Positions 7,400-16,500 of a stretch of DNA of 64,000 bases are shown in pieces. Location: NCBI GenBank assembly GCA_021794205.1, contig JAJYRH010000002.1, positions 83,333 through 147,332 of the forward strand, in the 5' to 3' direction. Position numbers and translations under genes: made by a program. The notes beneath the pieces were generated by a model. That model did no database searches. It was not told the origin of the DNA and was given only the letters and a program-made list of their open reading frames with translations. Within the stretch, counting starts at the first letter, position 1. Each line of letters opens with the position of its first letter. Source of the stretch: a bacterium (lineage in GTDB: Bacteria > Vulcanimicrobiota > Vulcanimicrobiia > Vulcanimicrobiales > Vulcanimicrobiaceae).

Positions 7400-10300
7400 A
7401 TGAAGCCGATCGCCGCGCAAAAAAGGTTGATCCTTCCGCTGTCCGCCCTGACGTTGGCGGCGGCGCTTTTAACGTTCCTCGCTCCCCGAGTCGGCGCGAC
7501 GGGATACGATAGACAATCGGGGATGCCCCAGCCGACCGCGGAGGCCTCGCTTCAGCCCTCCGCTGCACCGGAAAGCAGCCCTTCGCCGCAAGCTGCCCCG
7601 AGCCCATCGAGGGCGCCGAAGCCATCTATCGCTCCAACCGCTCATCCCGTCGAGCGCCGAGGGGGGCCGTTGCAATTTGTTATCTCGGGAAGTCTCGGCC
7701 TTGGGACACAATTGTCGCAGAGTAATCTTGCGAATCCTATTTCCGGCCTAAATGGTTCGACGGCGCTGAACCAAACGAGCGAAACGGCGGGCCTCTATAC
7801 AACCCTCCGGCGACGTACGCTCGACACGACGACCGAGCTCCAACTTCCCCTCGGATTGAGCAACCGGGGTTCGCAATTTGGTACCGCGCGGCTCTCGTAC
7901 TCGACGCCGCGCTATACGCTTTCCTACGGAGCCCAGTCCTTGGGAATATTCGGCCAGGTTCCCGTGGGGCAGACTCAGCGCGGCCTCGACCTCACTCTTC
8001 CAGCGCCGGGCGGAGACCTCACGATGTTTGGCGGCCCGGCTCTTGGGGTCGCGGGGGACATGGTTCGACTCGCCGGAATTCGGTTGCGAAGAGTTTTTGG
8101 CTCCGCCTTTGGCGAGATCGGACTCTCTCAGTCAACAGGAGGGCCGAACACTGGGCCGACGACTACGTTTCTTCTTGGGCTCTCCAAGGGAAGCTTTAGC
8201 CGAGCGTTCGTGGGCGAGGCGGCCCTGCAGAGCCGACGCTCGCCGAGCGGGCCAACGGGAGGATTGGCCTTTCAGGCGCGCTTCGACGAGGGCCTATCGT
8301 CGCCAAACGGTTATACGCTTACATTTCGGCACATGCCCGCACGCTTCCTAAGCTATGGAGGAGGCGAGTCCCCAGCGGACGACTATGGCGATTTCAGCTG
8401 GCGATTGATCCGCGGACAGCGCAATGCCTTTGGCGACATATCGATGGAGACCACCGTGGTCGGGGGCGTCGTTTCGGTCCAGCGGCGCTCCAGTCTCAGC
8501 TTTTCGATGCCGATCCACCACGATTCTCTTCAGGTCGGATTTCAAGACCAACGTCTTGGCGGCAACGGTAACCCGCAATGGCTGGGGACCGGTACGCTCC
8601 AACTCGGTGCGCCGCTCCACGACGGGCTCGCGCTGTTCGGATTTCAGGCGCAACGAACGACCGCTGCCGCCACCGGTCCGTTGGCGATGGTTTCTTACTC
8701 GGTGCAGGCATCGCGGAACATCGGTCTTTGGGCGCTGCAGTTTACGGCCCAGCGGCAACGCCAAAGCGGCGGATACGTCGGTCCGGTTCGAACGACGTTG
8801 GGTACGCTTGGGATCTTGCGTGGGTTTGGGAAAACGACGATTGGTGCGACATATTCGATTACTCGGACGCAGAGTGCGCTAACAAATGCGATCCAACGTA
8901 CGCCGCTCTTGACCATCAGCCGACAAATTTCGCCGGTAATTAGCATCCAAAGTTCTTTAGGGTATCAAAGCATCGTAGACACGCTGAATCCCTCCGCAGA
9001 CGGTCGATCGCGTATCGTTTCGGTCGAACTGAATGCGCCCTTTTCGTTCGGCAACGGTGCCGTCCTCGGGCGCGTCGATCCGCGGCTGCCGGCGATTATT
9101 ACCGGACAGGTGCTGACCGACTATGGCCCCTATTCCGGGCAGGGATTCCAAAACACCGGTGTCGGAAACGTGCTCGTCCTGCTGGATCGAAAGATCGCGC
9201 AACGTACCGACTTAGAGGGAAATTTTCAATTTTCGTTCGTCCAACCGGGCGAACATCAAATTACCATCGAGAGCTCGTCGCTCCCACGCGGCCTTACCGC
9301 CGATCAACCGGTGATTACGCTCGACGTTGAAGGCGGCCAAACAGGACAAGCGATTTTTCGCGTCGGTAACTACGGCTCGATCCAGGGGCGCGTTCTCGGT
9401 CGCTCGTCGGGTGGGCTTGACATGCCGCTTTCAAACGTCATGGTTCGAGTAGACAACGGGGCGTATTCGCAGACCGATGCCGAGGGAACGTTTGGATTTG
9501 GGCGCTTAAGCCCGGGGCCGCATACGGTCACTGTTATGGAAAACACCGTTCCGGCCTTTGCGAGTTTCCCAAAGGCCGCTCGCGAGCAGAAAGTCGTGGT
9601 AAAGAACGGACACATTACCAGGGTCGACTTCGTGGCCGAGCCGCTCGGATCGATCGCCGGTTTTGTAACCTATAAGCCGTCGCTGGCACCGAAGTACAAG
9701 GGCGGGGTAAACAACGCCTACGTCGTCGCGGAGCCTGGCGAACACGCCGCAATCACCAACCCCGACGGCTCGTTCCTCATCGCCGATCTTCCTCCGGGCA
9801 CCTATACGCTCTCGGTGGATCCCGAAACCGTTCCAAACAACACGGGGCCGCAGGGACCTCCGGTAAACGTGACGCTTAAGGCGCACGAGAATTACCACGG
9901 GTTGCATTTCATTATCGGCCACAAGATTAAGAAGGTGGTCTTTACCCTTCTAGACGGTGCGACTCCGCCACCAACAATTACCCTCGATCTCGGCGAACCG
10001 CGCTTGCCGCCGCAAGGCAGTACGGTCGTGCATGTGGAGGCGCCCTTAGGGGCAACCAAGGTTGTGCTGAAGGCCTTCGGCAAGGACGTACCCTTGAAGC
10101 GGAAGGGAAGGACCCAGCACTGGGAGGGTGTACTCGTCGTACCCACCGGGCAGAAAGGTGGTCGATACGAGGTCACCGCCCTTGCTACGGGAACCTCGAC
10201 CCAGCGGGCGCGAGCAGCCATCCTTGTCGATCCGAAGCTCCCTCTCGCGATTTTGCAGGTCTATCCGCCGCACGCGGCGCCCGGGCAGTATGCCGCGATA

Positions 10301-10483
10301 CGCGCGCGGTTCTTCGTTGTCGCCCATGCCGGCGACAAGATCGAATGGCAGGATGGCAGGACGACGACGCTAACTAGACCGAGCGCCGGAGGAATCTTTA
10401 CATTTTCCCTGCGGATATCTTTACGGCCCTTTGACGGAGTTTTGGTGACAAAGACGGCTCGCGTGCCGATACTATTGCCATAA
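7400..10483 (+). CDS. Usher-like outer-membrane barrel with regulatory-like domains
   Basis: This exported protein of 1027 residues begins with a signal peptide (about 1-34) and a Pro/Ser/Ala linker. A long run of alternating amphipathic strands (about 90-560) looks like a large outer-membrane barrel. Three carboxypeptidase-regulatory-like beta domains follow, near 565 (IITGQVLTDYG), 658 (GSIQGRVLG) and 749 (GSIAGFVTYKPS), then a C-terminal Ig-like region (about 855-1027). Segments such as RTDLEGNFQF followed by SSLPRGLTAD recall domains found in fimbrial ushers. It is the first gene of a six-gene run with a chaperone and subunits, so an export platform for fibres is inferred. AGGA precedes the ATG. 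It could instead be an unrelated surface barrel. Confidence 0.6.
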   Translation: MKPIAAQKRLILPLSALTLAAALLTFLAPRVGATGYDRQSGMPQPTAEASLQPSAAPESSPSPQAAPSPSRAPKPSIAPTAHPVERRGGPLQFVISGSLGLGTQLSQSNLANPISGLNGSTALNQTSETAGLYTTLRRRTLDTTTELQLPLGLSNRGSQFGTARLSYSTPRYTLSYGAQSLGIFGQVPVGQTQRGLDLTLPAPGGDLTMFGGPALGVAGDMVRLAGIRLRRVFGSAFGEIGLSQSTGGPNTGPTTTFLLGLSKGSFSRAFVGEAALQSRRSPSGPTGGLAFQARFDEGLSSPNGYTLTFRHMPARFLSYGGGESPADDYGDFSWRLIRGQRNAFGDISMETTVVGGVVSVQRRSSLSFSMPIHHDSLQVGFQDQRLGGNGNPQWLGTGTLQLGAPLHDGLALFGFQAQRTTAAATGPLAMVSYSVQASRNIGLWALQFTAQRQRQSGGYVGPVRTTLGTLGILRGFGKTTIGATYSITRTQSALTNAIQRTPLLTISRQISPVISIQSSLGYQSIVDTLNPSADGRSRIVSVELNAPFSFGNGAVLGRVDPRLPAIITGQVLTDYGPYSGQGFQNTGVGNVLVLLDRKIAQRTDLEGNFQFSFVQPGEHQITIESSSLPRGLTADQPVITLDVEGGQTGQAIFRVGNYGSIQGRVLGRSSGGLDMPLSNVMVRVDNGAYSQTDAEGTFGFGRLSPGPHTVTVMENTVPAFASFPKAAREQKVVVKNGHITRVDFVAEPLGSIAGFVTYKPSLAPKYKGGVNNAYVVAEPGEHAAITNPDGSFLIADLPPGTYTLSVDPETVPNNTGPQGPPVNVTLKAHENYHGLHFIIGHKIKKVVFTLLDGATPPPTITLDLGEPRLPPQGSTVVHVEAPLGATKVVLKAFGKDVPLKRKGRTQHWEGVLVVPTGQKGGRYEVTALATGTSTQRARAAILVDPKLPLAILQVYPPHAAPGQYAAIRARFFVVAHAGDKIEWQDGRTTTLTRPSAGGIFTFSLRISLRPFDGVLVTKTARVPILLP

Positions 10484-10534
10484 GGCCCCTACTCTTCTTG
10501 CCTCGGATGGCATCTCGCGCATGGTGAAAGGATT

Positions 10535-11221
10535 ATGAAGACTAAACAACTCGCAGCTACCGCAGTTCTCGCGGGGCTCATTCTCGGAGCGTTGCCGGCT
10601 GGAGCCGCAACCGTAACGAAACCTGTAACGGTGAAGTGGAACACGCAAGCCGTTGCAACTCTCACGCTCAACACAAACTACAGCGCCGCCGGCGCTCAGC
10701 AGCTTACTGCACCGACGATTCTTCAGCACGCAAGCGGTTCGGGTGCCTGCACGCCGACCGGAGCCGGCAGCGAAGCTGCGGCGACCGTCAATTTCGGCAA
10801 CGTGACCCCGGATTCGTCTACCGTTACTGACTGTCTCTACGAAAACGCCGTCAACGCTCAGGTGGCGACGAACTCGACCAACTGGTCGCTCACCGAGCAG
10901 TCGTCGGCCGCCGTGCCCACGAGCTTCGAGCTCTGCGCGCTCGCGAATAATTCGGGCGGTACTTTCCCGTTCACGGTTGCTGCATCGCTTCCCGCGACGC
11001 AGACGACGCGTGCCGCGGCTCTCGCAAACACGAATACCACCGCGTGCGCTTCGGGCGCTCAGCTCAATACGACGCCGTTCACCATCATCACTGGTGAGTC
11101 AACGGCCTTTACGTCGGCAGCGCCCGCAAACCTGGGTGAAGATCTCGACCTTGCAATCGGCCCCAATGCGCCCACCGGGGCGCAACTCGTCACCGTGAAC
11201 TATACCCTCGTGGCGAACTAA
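10535..11221 (+). CDS. Exported fibre subunit-like protein 1
   Basis: This 228-residue protein has a signal peptide (1-25) and a mature part rich in Ala, Thr and Asn with four cysteines (72, 100 and two more), enough for two disulfides. Three motifs recur in neighbouring proteins: VKWNTQAVATLTL (33-45), VNFGNV (85-90) followed by TNSTNWSL (112-119), and the C-terminal end VTVNYTLVAN. An alternating terminal strand ending in Y-T-L resembles pilin or spore-coat-U subunits bound by chaperones, and also the end of WxL domains. A strong hairpin after the gene and a good GAAAGG ribosome site suggest it is the most abundant subunit. The function is inferred from context. Confidence 0.7.
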   Translation: MKTKQLAATAVLAGLILGALPAGAATVTKPVTVKWNTQAVATLTLNTNYSAAGAQQLTAPTILQHASGSGACTPTGAGSEAAATVNFGNVTPDSSTVTDCLYENAVNAQVATNSTNWSLTEQSSAAVPTSFELCALANNSGGTFPFTVAASLPATQTTRAAALANTNTTACASGAQLNTTPFTIITGESTAFTSAAPANLGEDLDLAIGPNAPTGAQLVTVNYTLVAN

Positions 11222-11243
11222 GGTCATCGAACGCGCAAGGAGC

Positions 11244-11277
11244 TTCGCCGCGGGGCGAATCGTCGTCCCGCGGCGAA
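11244..11277 (+). promoter_or_regulatory. Intercistronic hairpin after subunit 1
   Basis: An 11-bp perfect inverted repeat, TTCGCCGCGGG at 11244-11254 against CCCGCGGCGAA at 11267-11277, has a 12-base loop and no T run after it. It sits between the first subunit gene and the chaperone gene. Such structures often protect the upstream message and reduce downstream expression. Confidence 0.75.
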
Positions 11278-11288
11278 ACGGGGGAGGT

Positions 11289-12086
11289 ATGAGAAGCTTA
11301 CAGCGGATGTTGCCAACGGTCGCTCTCCTCTCCCTCCTCTTCCTGATTCCTCTTCCAGGCAGTTCGTTCGGCCTCGGCCTCGATGTCTCGCCGGCAAAAC
11401 TTGAGGTAACGATCCCGCCGGGGGCATTCTCGAATATCCCAATTACGGTTCACAACTCAAGTTTCGATCCGGTTCACGTTCAGGTCTCGCTGGCTGACTT
11501 TTCGCTCACGCTCCTGGGACAATATAATTTCCAACGCCCTGGGTCGCGCCCCGATTCGCTTATGCGGTGGGCAACGGTTCGTCCGCGGGAATTCGATCTC
11601 CCGGCGAACACGACACAACAAGTGCAGCTGACGCTTTCGATTCCTCATTCGAAAGCGTTGAAGGGAGAATACGCAGGTGTGGTCTTCTTCCAAACTCGTC
11701 CGGTCCGCGGTGCCGGCCAACAAATTGCTTTCTCCGCTCGCGTCGCGTCGAAAATCTATGCCTCGATACCCGGGACGGTCAAGGTCGCGGGAGCTATCGT
11801 AAAGATGGCGGCGTTACGGTCGCCGATCGGCGAGCAATATCACGTGTTGTTTCGAAATCTCGGCAATGCCCATGTGTATCTTCGCGGGACGTTGCAGATA
11901 GAACGCAACGGCGCTACGGTCGATCGGATCGCACTTCCAAGCGAGGCGCTCTGCGAACGGGGGCAAGATCGGTTGCTTGAGGTGCGGGGCAAACAGCTTC
12001 CTGCCGGTTCGTACCAAGCGATCGCGACAATCGACTACGGCGGCGCAACCGATACCGGCGGGGCTATCGGATTCAAGGTTCCATAA
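11289..12086 (+). CDS. PapD-like periplasmic chaperone (fimbrial/WxIP type)
   Basis: This exported protein of 265 residues has a signal peptide (about 1-25) and two Ig-like halves. The first (about 27-140) has the pattern of pilus chaperones and DUF916/MSP-like domains: LDVSPAKLEVTIPPGAF, then ITVHNSSFDPVHVQVSL, then FDLPANTTQQVQLTLSIP and GEYAGVVFF. The second half (about 145-265) ends GAIGFKVP and has no membrane anchor, unlike Gram-positive WxIP proteins. The expected role is to fold subunits or cap their exposed strands in the periplasm before delivery to the barrel. The GGGGAGG just before the ATG at 11289 is very close to it; an ATG at 11307 is an alternative. Confidence 0.72.
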   Translation: MRSLQRMLPTVALLSLLFLIPLPGSSFGLGLDVSPAKLEVTIPPGAFSNIPITVHNSSFDPVHVQVSLADFSLTLLGQYNFQRPGSRPDSLMRWATVRPREFDLPANTTQQVQLTLSIPHSKALKGEYAGVVFFQTRPVRGAGQQIAFSARVASKIYASIPGTVKVAGAIVKMAALRSPIGEQYHVLFRNLGNAHVYLRGTLQIERNGATVDRIALPSEALCERGQDRLLEVRGKQLPAGSYQAIATIDYGGATDTGGAIGFKVP

Positions 12087-12122
12087 TAAGTCGCTTTGAT
12101 GGTATTGAAGCGTTTAGGATCG

Positions 12123-12140
12123 AGCGATTGAGAAATCGCT
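12123..12140 (+). promoter_or_regulatory. Small stem-loop before subunit 2
   Basis: AGCGATT (12123-12129) pairs with AATCGCT (12134-12140) around a GAGA loop of the stable GNRA type. It lies in the 66-base gap between the chaperone gene and the next subunit gene, just ahead of the AGGACAGGG ribosome site. It may tune translation or message decay. Confidence 0.45.
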
Positions 12141-12152
12141 GACAGGACAGGG

Positions 12153-12839
12153 ATGATGACGTTACGACAACTAAGCGGAAGATTGGGGCGAATGAGCGCC
12201 ATCGCGCTCGTTATCGTCTTGCTCTTTCCTGCGATAGCTTCTCCCTCTACGGTCAACGGATCTGCGACCGTCAAGTGGCGTACGAACGCGATCGTCAAAC
12301 TGACGTTAACGCCGAATTATTTTTCCGGTTTCGGGGCGGTAAAGGCCGTCATAGGAACGCAACCGGCTCCGACGCACGGGCCCAATGCCTTTCTCGATGG
12401 TGGTTCGGTAGATTTCGGCGATATTTATTCAGGCGAATCGTTCCTGTATAAATACGCCGTCCATTTAAGCATCACGACGAATTCGTCGACGGGATTCAAT
12501 CTTTATGGCGAAGGCGCTGCCGACTTCTATAATCAGGCTGATGGCAGCAGCCAGCCTATCTCGCAAACCGTGTATTATCTCCCATCGACGAGTGGCTCGC
12601 CAGCCGATCCCAACACAGGTTTTTCGCCTGCATTCCCGTTCGAAAAAACCGCGGGCGTTGTCGCGGGAAATAGCTATGGGACCCCGCCGACGATCACCTA
12701 CTCAACCTATCCCGCACCGATTGCCAGTTCCTCGGTATCGTCTGAGGATCTCTACTACGATTACGAGTTGAAGGTGCCGGCCGCCGCAACGAGCGGAAAC
12801 TACTTTGTGTGGATCGTTTATACGGTGGTGGCAAAATGA
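12153..12839 (+). CDS. Exported fibre subunit-like protein 2
   Basis: This 228-residue protein has an N-terminal hydrophobic signal (about 14-32). It is collinear with subunit 1: TVKWRTNAIVKLTL (39-52), VDFGDI (86-91), TTNSSTGFNL (108-117) and the C-terminus VWIVYTVVAK. The spacing from VxFG to the aromatic-x-Leu motif is about 29 residues, against 32 in subunit 1, so the two look homologous. It has no cysteines in the mature part, unlike subunit 1. Its TGA overlaps the next ATG (ATGA). A minor or structural subunit is likely, recognised by the same chaperone. No named family can be assigned with confidence. Confidence 0.65.
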   Translation: MMTLRQLSGRLGRMSAIALVIVLLFPAIASPSTVNGSATVKWRTNAIVKLTLTPNYFSGFGAVKAVIGTQPAPTHGPNAFLDGGSVDFGDIYSGESFLYKYAVHLSITTNSSTGFNLYGEGAADFYNQADGSSQPISQTVYYLPSTSGSPADPNTGFSPAFPFEKTAGVVAGNSYGTPPTITYSTYPAPIASSSVSSEDLYYDYELKVPAAATSGNYFVWIVYTVVAK

Positions 12840-13513
12840 AACGACTGGGGCGAATTGCTCTCTTCGCAGCTTTTCTATCGCTCGCAAGTTTCGCGGTAGC
12901 TCTCGCGCTTTTCGTTCAACAGCGCGACCAAATCGCCGTGACCGTGATTGTTAATGTCACTCCTGCCCCACGGATGGCCGATCGATTCAGGAGAGCAACG
13001 GCAACGAGCGGGAGCGCCTTGCGTGCGTCTCTGTTGCTGGATAAGGCGGGTGCATTGCGTGCGCAGGCAATTTCACTTAGCAGAATGGTAGCGCAAAGTC
13101 AGCAAGCGGTACGCGTCGAAGCCTCGGTTGCGCCCAATCCCCTGGGGACCCTGCTGGTGAGTAACCTCACTTCGGTGACTATTAATGCGACCGCCGGGAC
13201 TACGGTCGTCGTGCCTTGTGCATACACGGTAACGGTAAATACGGCGATTACATACTGGTTACTTGACGACGGCCTTTACAGCGATTTTGCCGCCGTTTTT
13301 CCAGGTGCCGACTTGGCAAATAATACTTACATATCGGCCCCTCAGCCTACGGCCACCCCTTTCTTTGTCTACTCCGATGACGGCGGACGATGGGCGCTCC
13401 GCGAGAAAAGCGGTGGGAAGCAAACCTACTGTGTCGACCTTACGTTGACGGTTCCCGTCAGCGTTCCTGGTGGGACGTATAGCACCAACGCGGTCTATAC
13501 GCTGTATTACTGA
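12836..13513 (+). CDS. Exported fibre subunit-like protein 3
   Basis: The predicted product has 225 residues. The N-terminal hydrophobic stretch (about 5-25) may be cleaved or may remain as an anchor, because no clear cleavage motif follows. The mature part has two cysteines (VVPCAYTV and TYCVDL) and ends in VSVPGGTYSTNAVYTLYY, the same terminal beta pattern as its neighbours, with YWLLDD in the place of their WxL-like motif. The start at 12836 gives an ATGA overlap with the gene before, and the stop shares its A with the next ATG (TGATG). Translation of the four downstream genes is therefore tightly coupled. Adapter or base subunit is one guess. Confidence 0.6.
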   Translation: MKRLGRIALFAAFLSLASFAVALALFVQQRDQIAVTVIVNVTPAPRMADRFRRATATSGSALRASLLLDKAGALRAQAISLSRMVAQSQQAVRVEASVAPNPLGTLLVSNLTSVTINATAGTTVVVPCAYTVTVNTAITYWLLDDGLYSDFAAVFPGADLANNTYISAPQPTATPFFVYSDDGGRWALREKSGGKQTYCVDLTLTVPVSVPGGTYSTNAVYTLYY

Positions 13514-16500
13514 TGCGCAACACCCGATCGCTTCGTTCACTTCTTGTAGGATTGCTGGTCGCCGCTGGGGCGCTCTCGGTAGCGCTCGCCGGCGGGAGCG
13601 TGCACCCCCTACAACCACACCGAGCGGTACCAATTAATGCGACCCCGCTAGCGCATCCCAGCGGGGCGCCGATCCCGATGATTCGGCTAACGCCCCCGCC
13701 GATTACCCATCCCACGCCGTTCCCCACGGCAACTCCGTTTGGTGGCGCTTCCTCGCTCTCGAAATATGTTGGCGGCGTGCCGCGCGGTACGGTCGTTCCG
13801 CTCTCCAAACTACCACCGTTGCCCATGAAGAGCGCGATGAACACTCTCGCGCCGAATCAACGCCGAATCCTTTCGGCTGACGGGCAGACGATTACGATCG
13901 TCGGAACGGGCGGGGGGTGCGCGACGGCCGTGGGTTCGAGTTTTCCGGTTGGTTGCACGGTGTATTGGCAGGCAAATAACCTCCTCAACGGAGGCGATAC
14001 ATACCAGGATTACCAGGCGCTCTCCAACCAGACGACGATCGCCGCTACCGGCGGTACATATAATCCACCGGACAGCCCGAACACGACGACGATGAGTACC
14101 GCCGGTACTTATGTTTTTGCTACCTACGACGTGACCACCGGCCAATGGGCAGCGGTTGCGTATATCGCGGCTGGCCCGGTCGCAACGCTGCGCGTCTATC
14201 AGGATCCCTTCCATACAACGGAGACCTATCAATACGACGCCAATTCCAGCTCGGCGGCCTATATCGACGTCAAGAACACTGCGGCGAACGACCTCTACGT
14301 TGTCGATATCGAATATACGGGGCAGCACCCGACATGCGTGTTCTCGGCCCCGGTTCAGTCAGGAGGGCTTCCCGCCAATACGCTTTGCGACCCGTCGCAA
14401 TCGGCGGGCGAGACGGCGCCGGGTGGGGAGCTCAGTGTTACCTGGCCGATTGCCGGCAACAATTACGCCGCCGGAACCTATTCGATTACGATCTACGACA
14501 AGACGATCGGCGAGCGCATCGGCCAGGTCCAAATTGCCATGACCGGCACCTCGGGCATCACGATGACGCTGTCGCAAAACACGATCGGAGCGAATGCCGT
14601 TGCAACGCCGTCGCCGGCACCGGTCCGTACGCCCGGCGTCGCAACCGTTTTCGCATGGGATAGCGCAAGCGAGCAGTCCGTGTCGGGAATTACTCTTGGT
14701 GTTGGTGGCTTAACGAACGGAAACTATTTATGGTCGATAAACGATCCCGACGGTATTGTGATAGCCCAGAATGCCGTCGGCCCGATTTCCGGGGTTCAGA
14801 GCCAATCGTTTTCGTTTTCCTCCATGGGGATTTCCGGCCCTGGGACCTTCCCTTCGCAGACGTTCACGGCATCGTTGTTCAATAAGTCCACGGGTTCTGT
14901 TTTCGCATCGCAGTATTTCAAACTCGTCGGTTACGCCGACAGCACGGTCTTCCACACGACGAGCGATGTTTCGTCGCTCTCCGTCCCCGCCGGCGGTAGC
15001 ACAACCACTACATTGAAGTTCACGAATTCCGGCGACACGATCTACGGCACCGGCAACGGCGATGCGCTCTCCGCTTTCGCATTTACCACGGGAAAAGATT
15101 TTCTCGCGAATACTGCAAATGGGCGCGGCATCGAGGTTGCCCTGTCGGGCTCAACGCTAGCTCAGTGTGCCTCCGTCAGCGGATGTTCGGCGACCGCCAC
15201 CGACACGAACGGTTCGGTTTGGGTCGTGCATGATTTTTGCAGTAACGCGGTGCCAACGACCACGTCGGAATGCTACATATTGCTGGAGCCAAACAGTCCA
15301 GGGTACGCCATCCCCGTTGGCCAGTCAATTTCCGTTGGCTCGACGACATTCTATGCTGCAACCGGAGTAACGTGTACGACGAATTGCGAGGGCTTAACGT
15401 CCATTCTTCCGGAGCACGGTGTCGAGTGGTCGAACGACAACACGCAGTACGCCTCGTTTCCCGTCTATTTCACGACCGGAGCGGCGTTGACCGCCACCGC
15501 GCATATTTCGCTCGACGGAGCCAGCACGCCGGCCGGATATTTCCCGGTGGGAGGCGCAGCCCCGATTCCCGAAGCGCATCTTTACCAATCGCGCTTTCTC
15601 CAGGCCAGCTATAGTGGGAATTCACCGGACGCCCTGTCGCCGCCACAAAATTATTCCAATATTCTGGGTTTCACAATACATAACACATCGGGAACGGGTA
15701 TAACCGAGTTTGCGTTCACGCAAGCCGGGGCGCTGGTCTCTCAAAATGCACTAGTATACGTTGCTATTGATGGACAATCGCAAGGCGGACGGAGCGGCTG
15801 GCAAATTGTTACCTGCCCGACGCAATTGAGTAACGCTTTCGTTTGCGTCCAGGGGTATGGCGGCCGCTATATTGCAAGCGGAACGACGCAAACGATCTAC
15901 GTTGACCTCGAGGAGTCGCCGACTGCGGCTCCGTACGCTGATTTTACGATCGAAGCGCTTAAACCGGTGACCTTCGCGATTTCGGCTGACAATGCCGCGG
16001 TTTCAGTGCCGGTGAATTACCCGCCGCTGACCGTCGACTCCCTCGCATTCGCGGAGTACTCACTGAGCGCAGCCGGAATGTCGGCTTCGTTCTCGCCCGG
16101 TACCGTTGGCCAGGGTTCGTCGCCGACACTTGGAGTCGTAGTCACGAATACCTCGCTCACCAGCGACCCATATCCGGATTATCTTGATTCGGTCATTATT
16201 GAAATGCCGAACAGCTACTCGTTGGGAAGCAGCCCGACCGTGTCGACGCCCGGCTGGAGCTACCTCGGTCAAAGCAGCGGCGGTGGCGTAACAGATTTAT
16301 GGTTCGGTGTATGCCCGTCGCAATATGTTGCAGGCGACGGACCACCGAATAGCCCACCGATCGGCCTTACCTATCCCTTACAGAACCCCTATCCGGCGCT
16401 TCCTCAGTGTTCGACTGCACAGGAGGATAACTCACTGGCCCCGGCCGGTGGAGCGGGGAACAGCACGCTCAATGTCAGTATCCCGTTGCAAAACTTCAAT

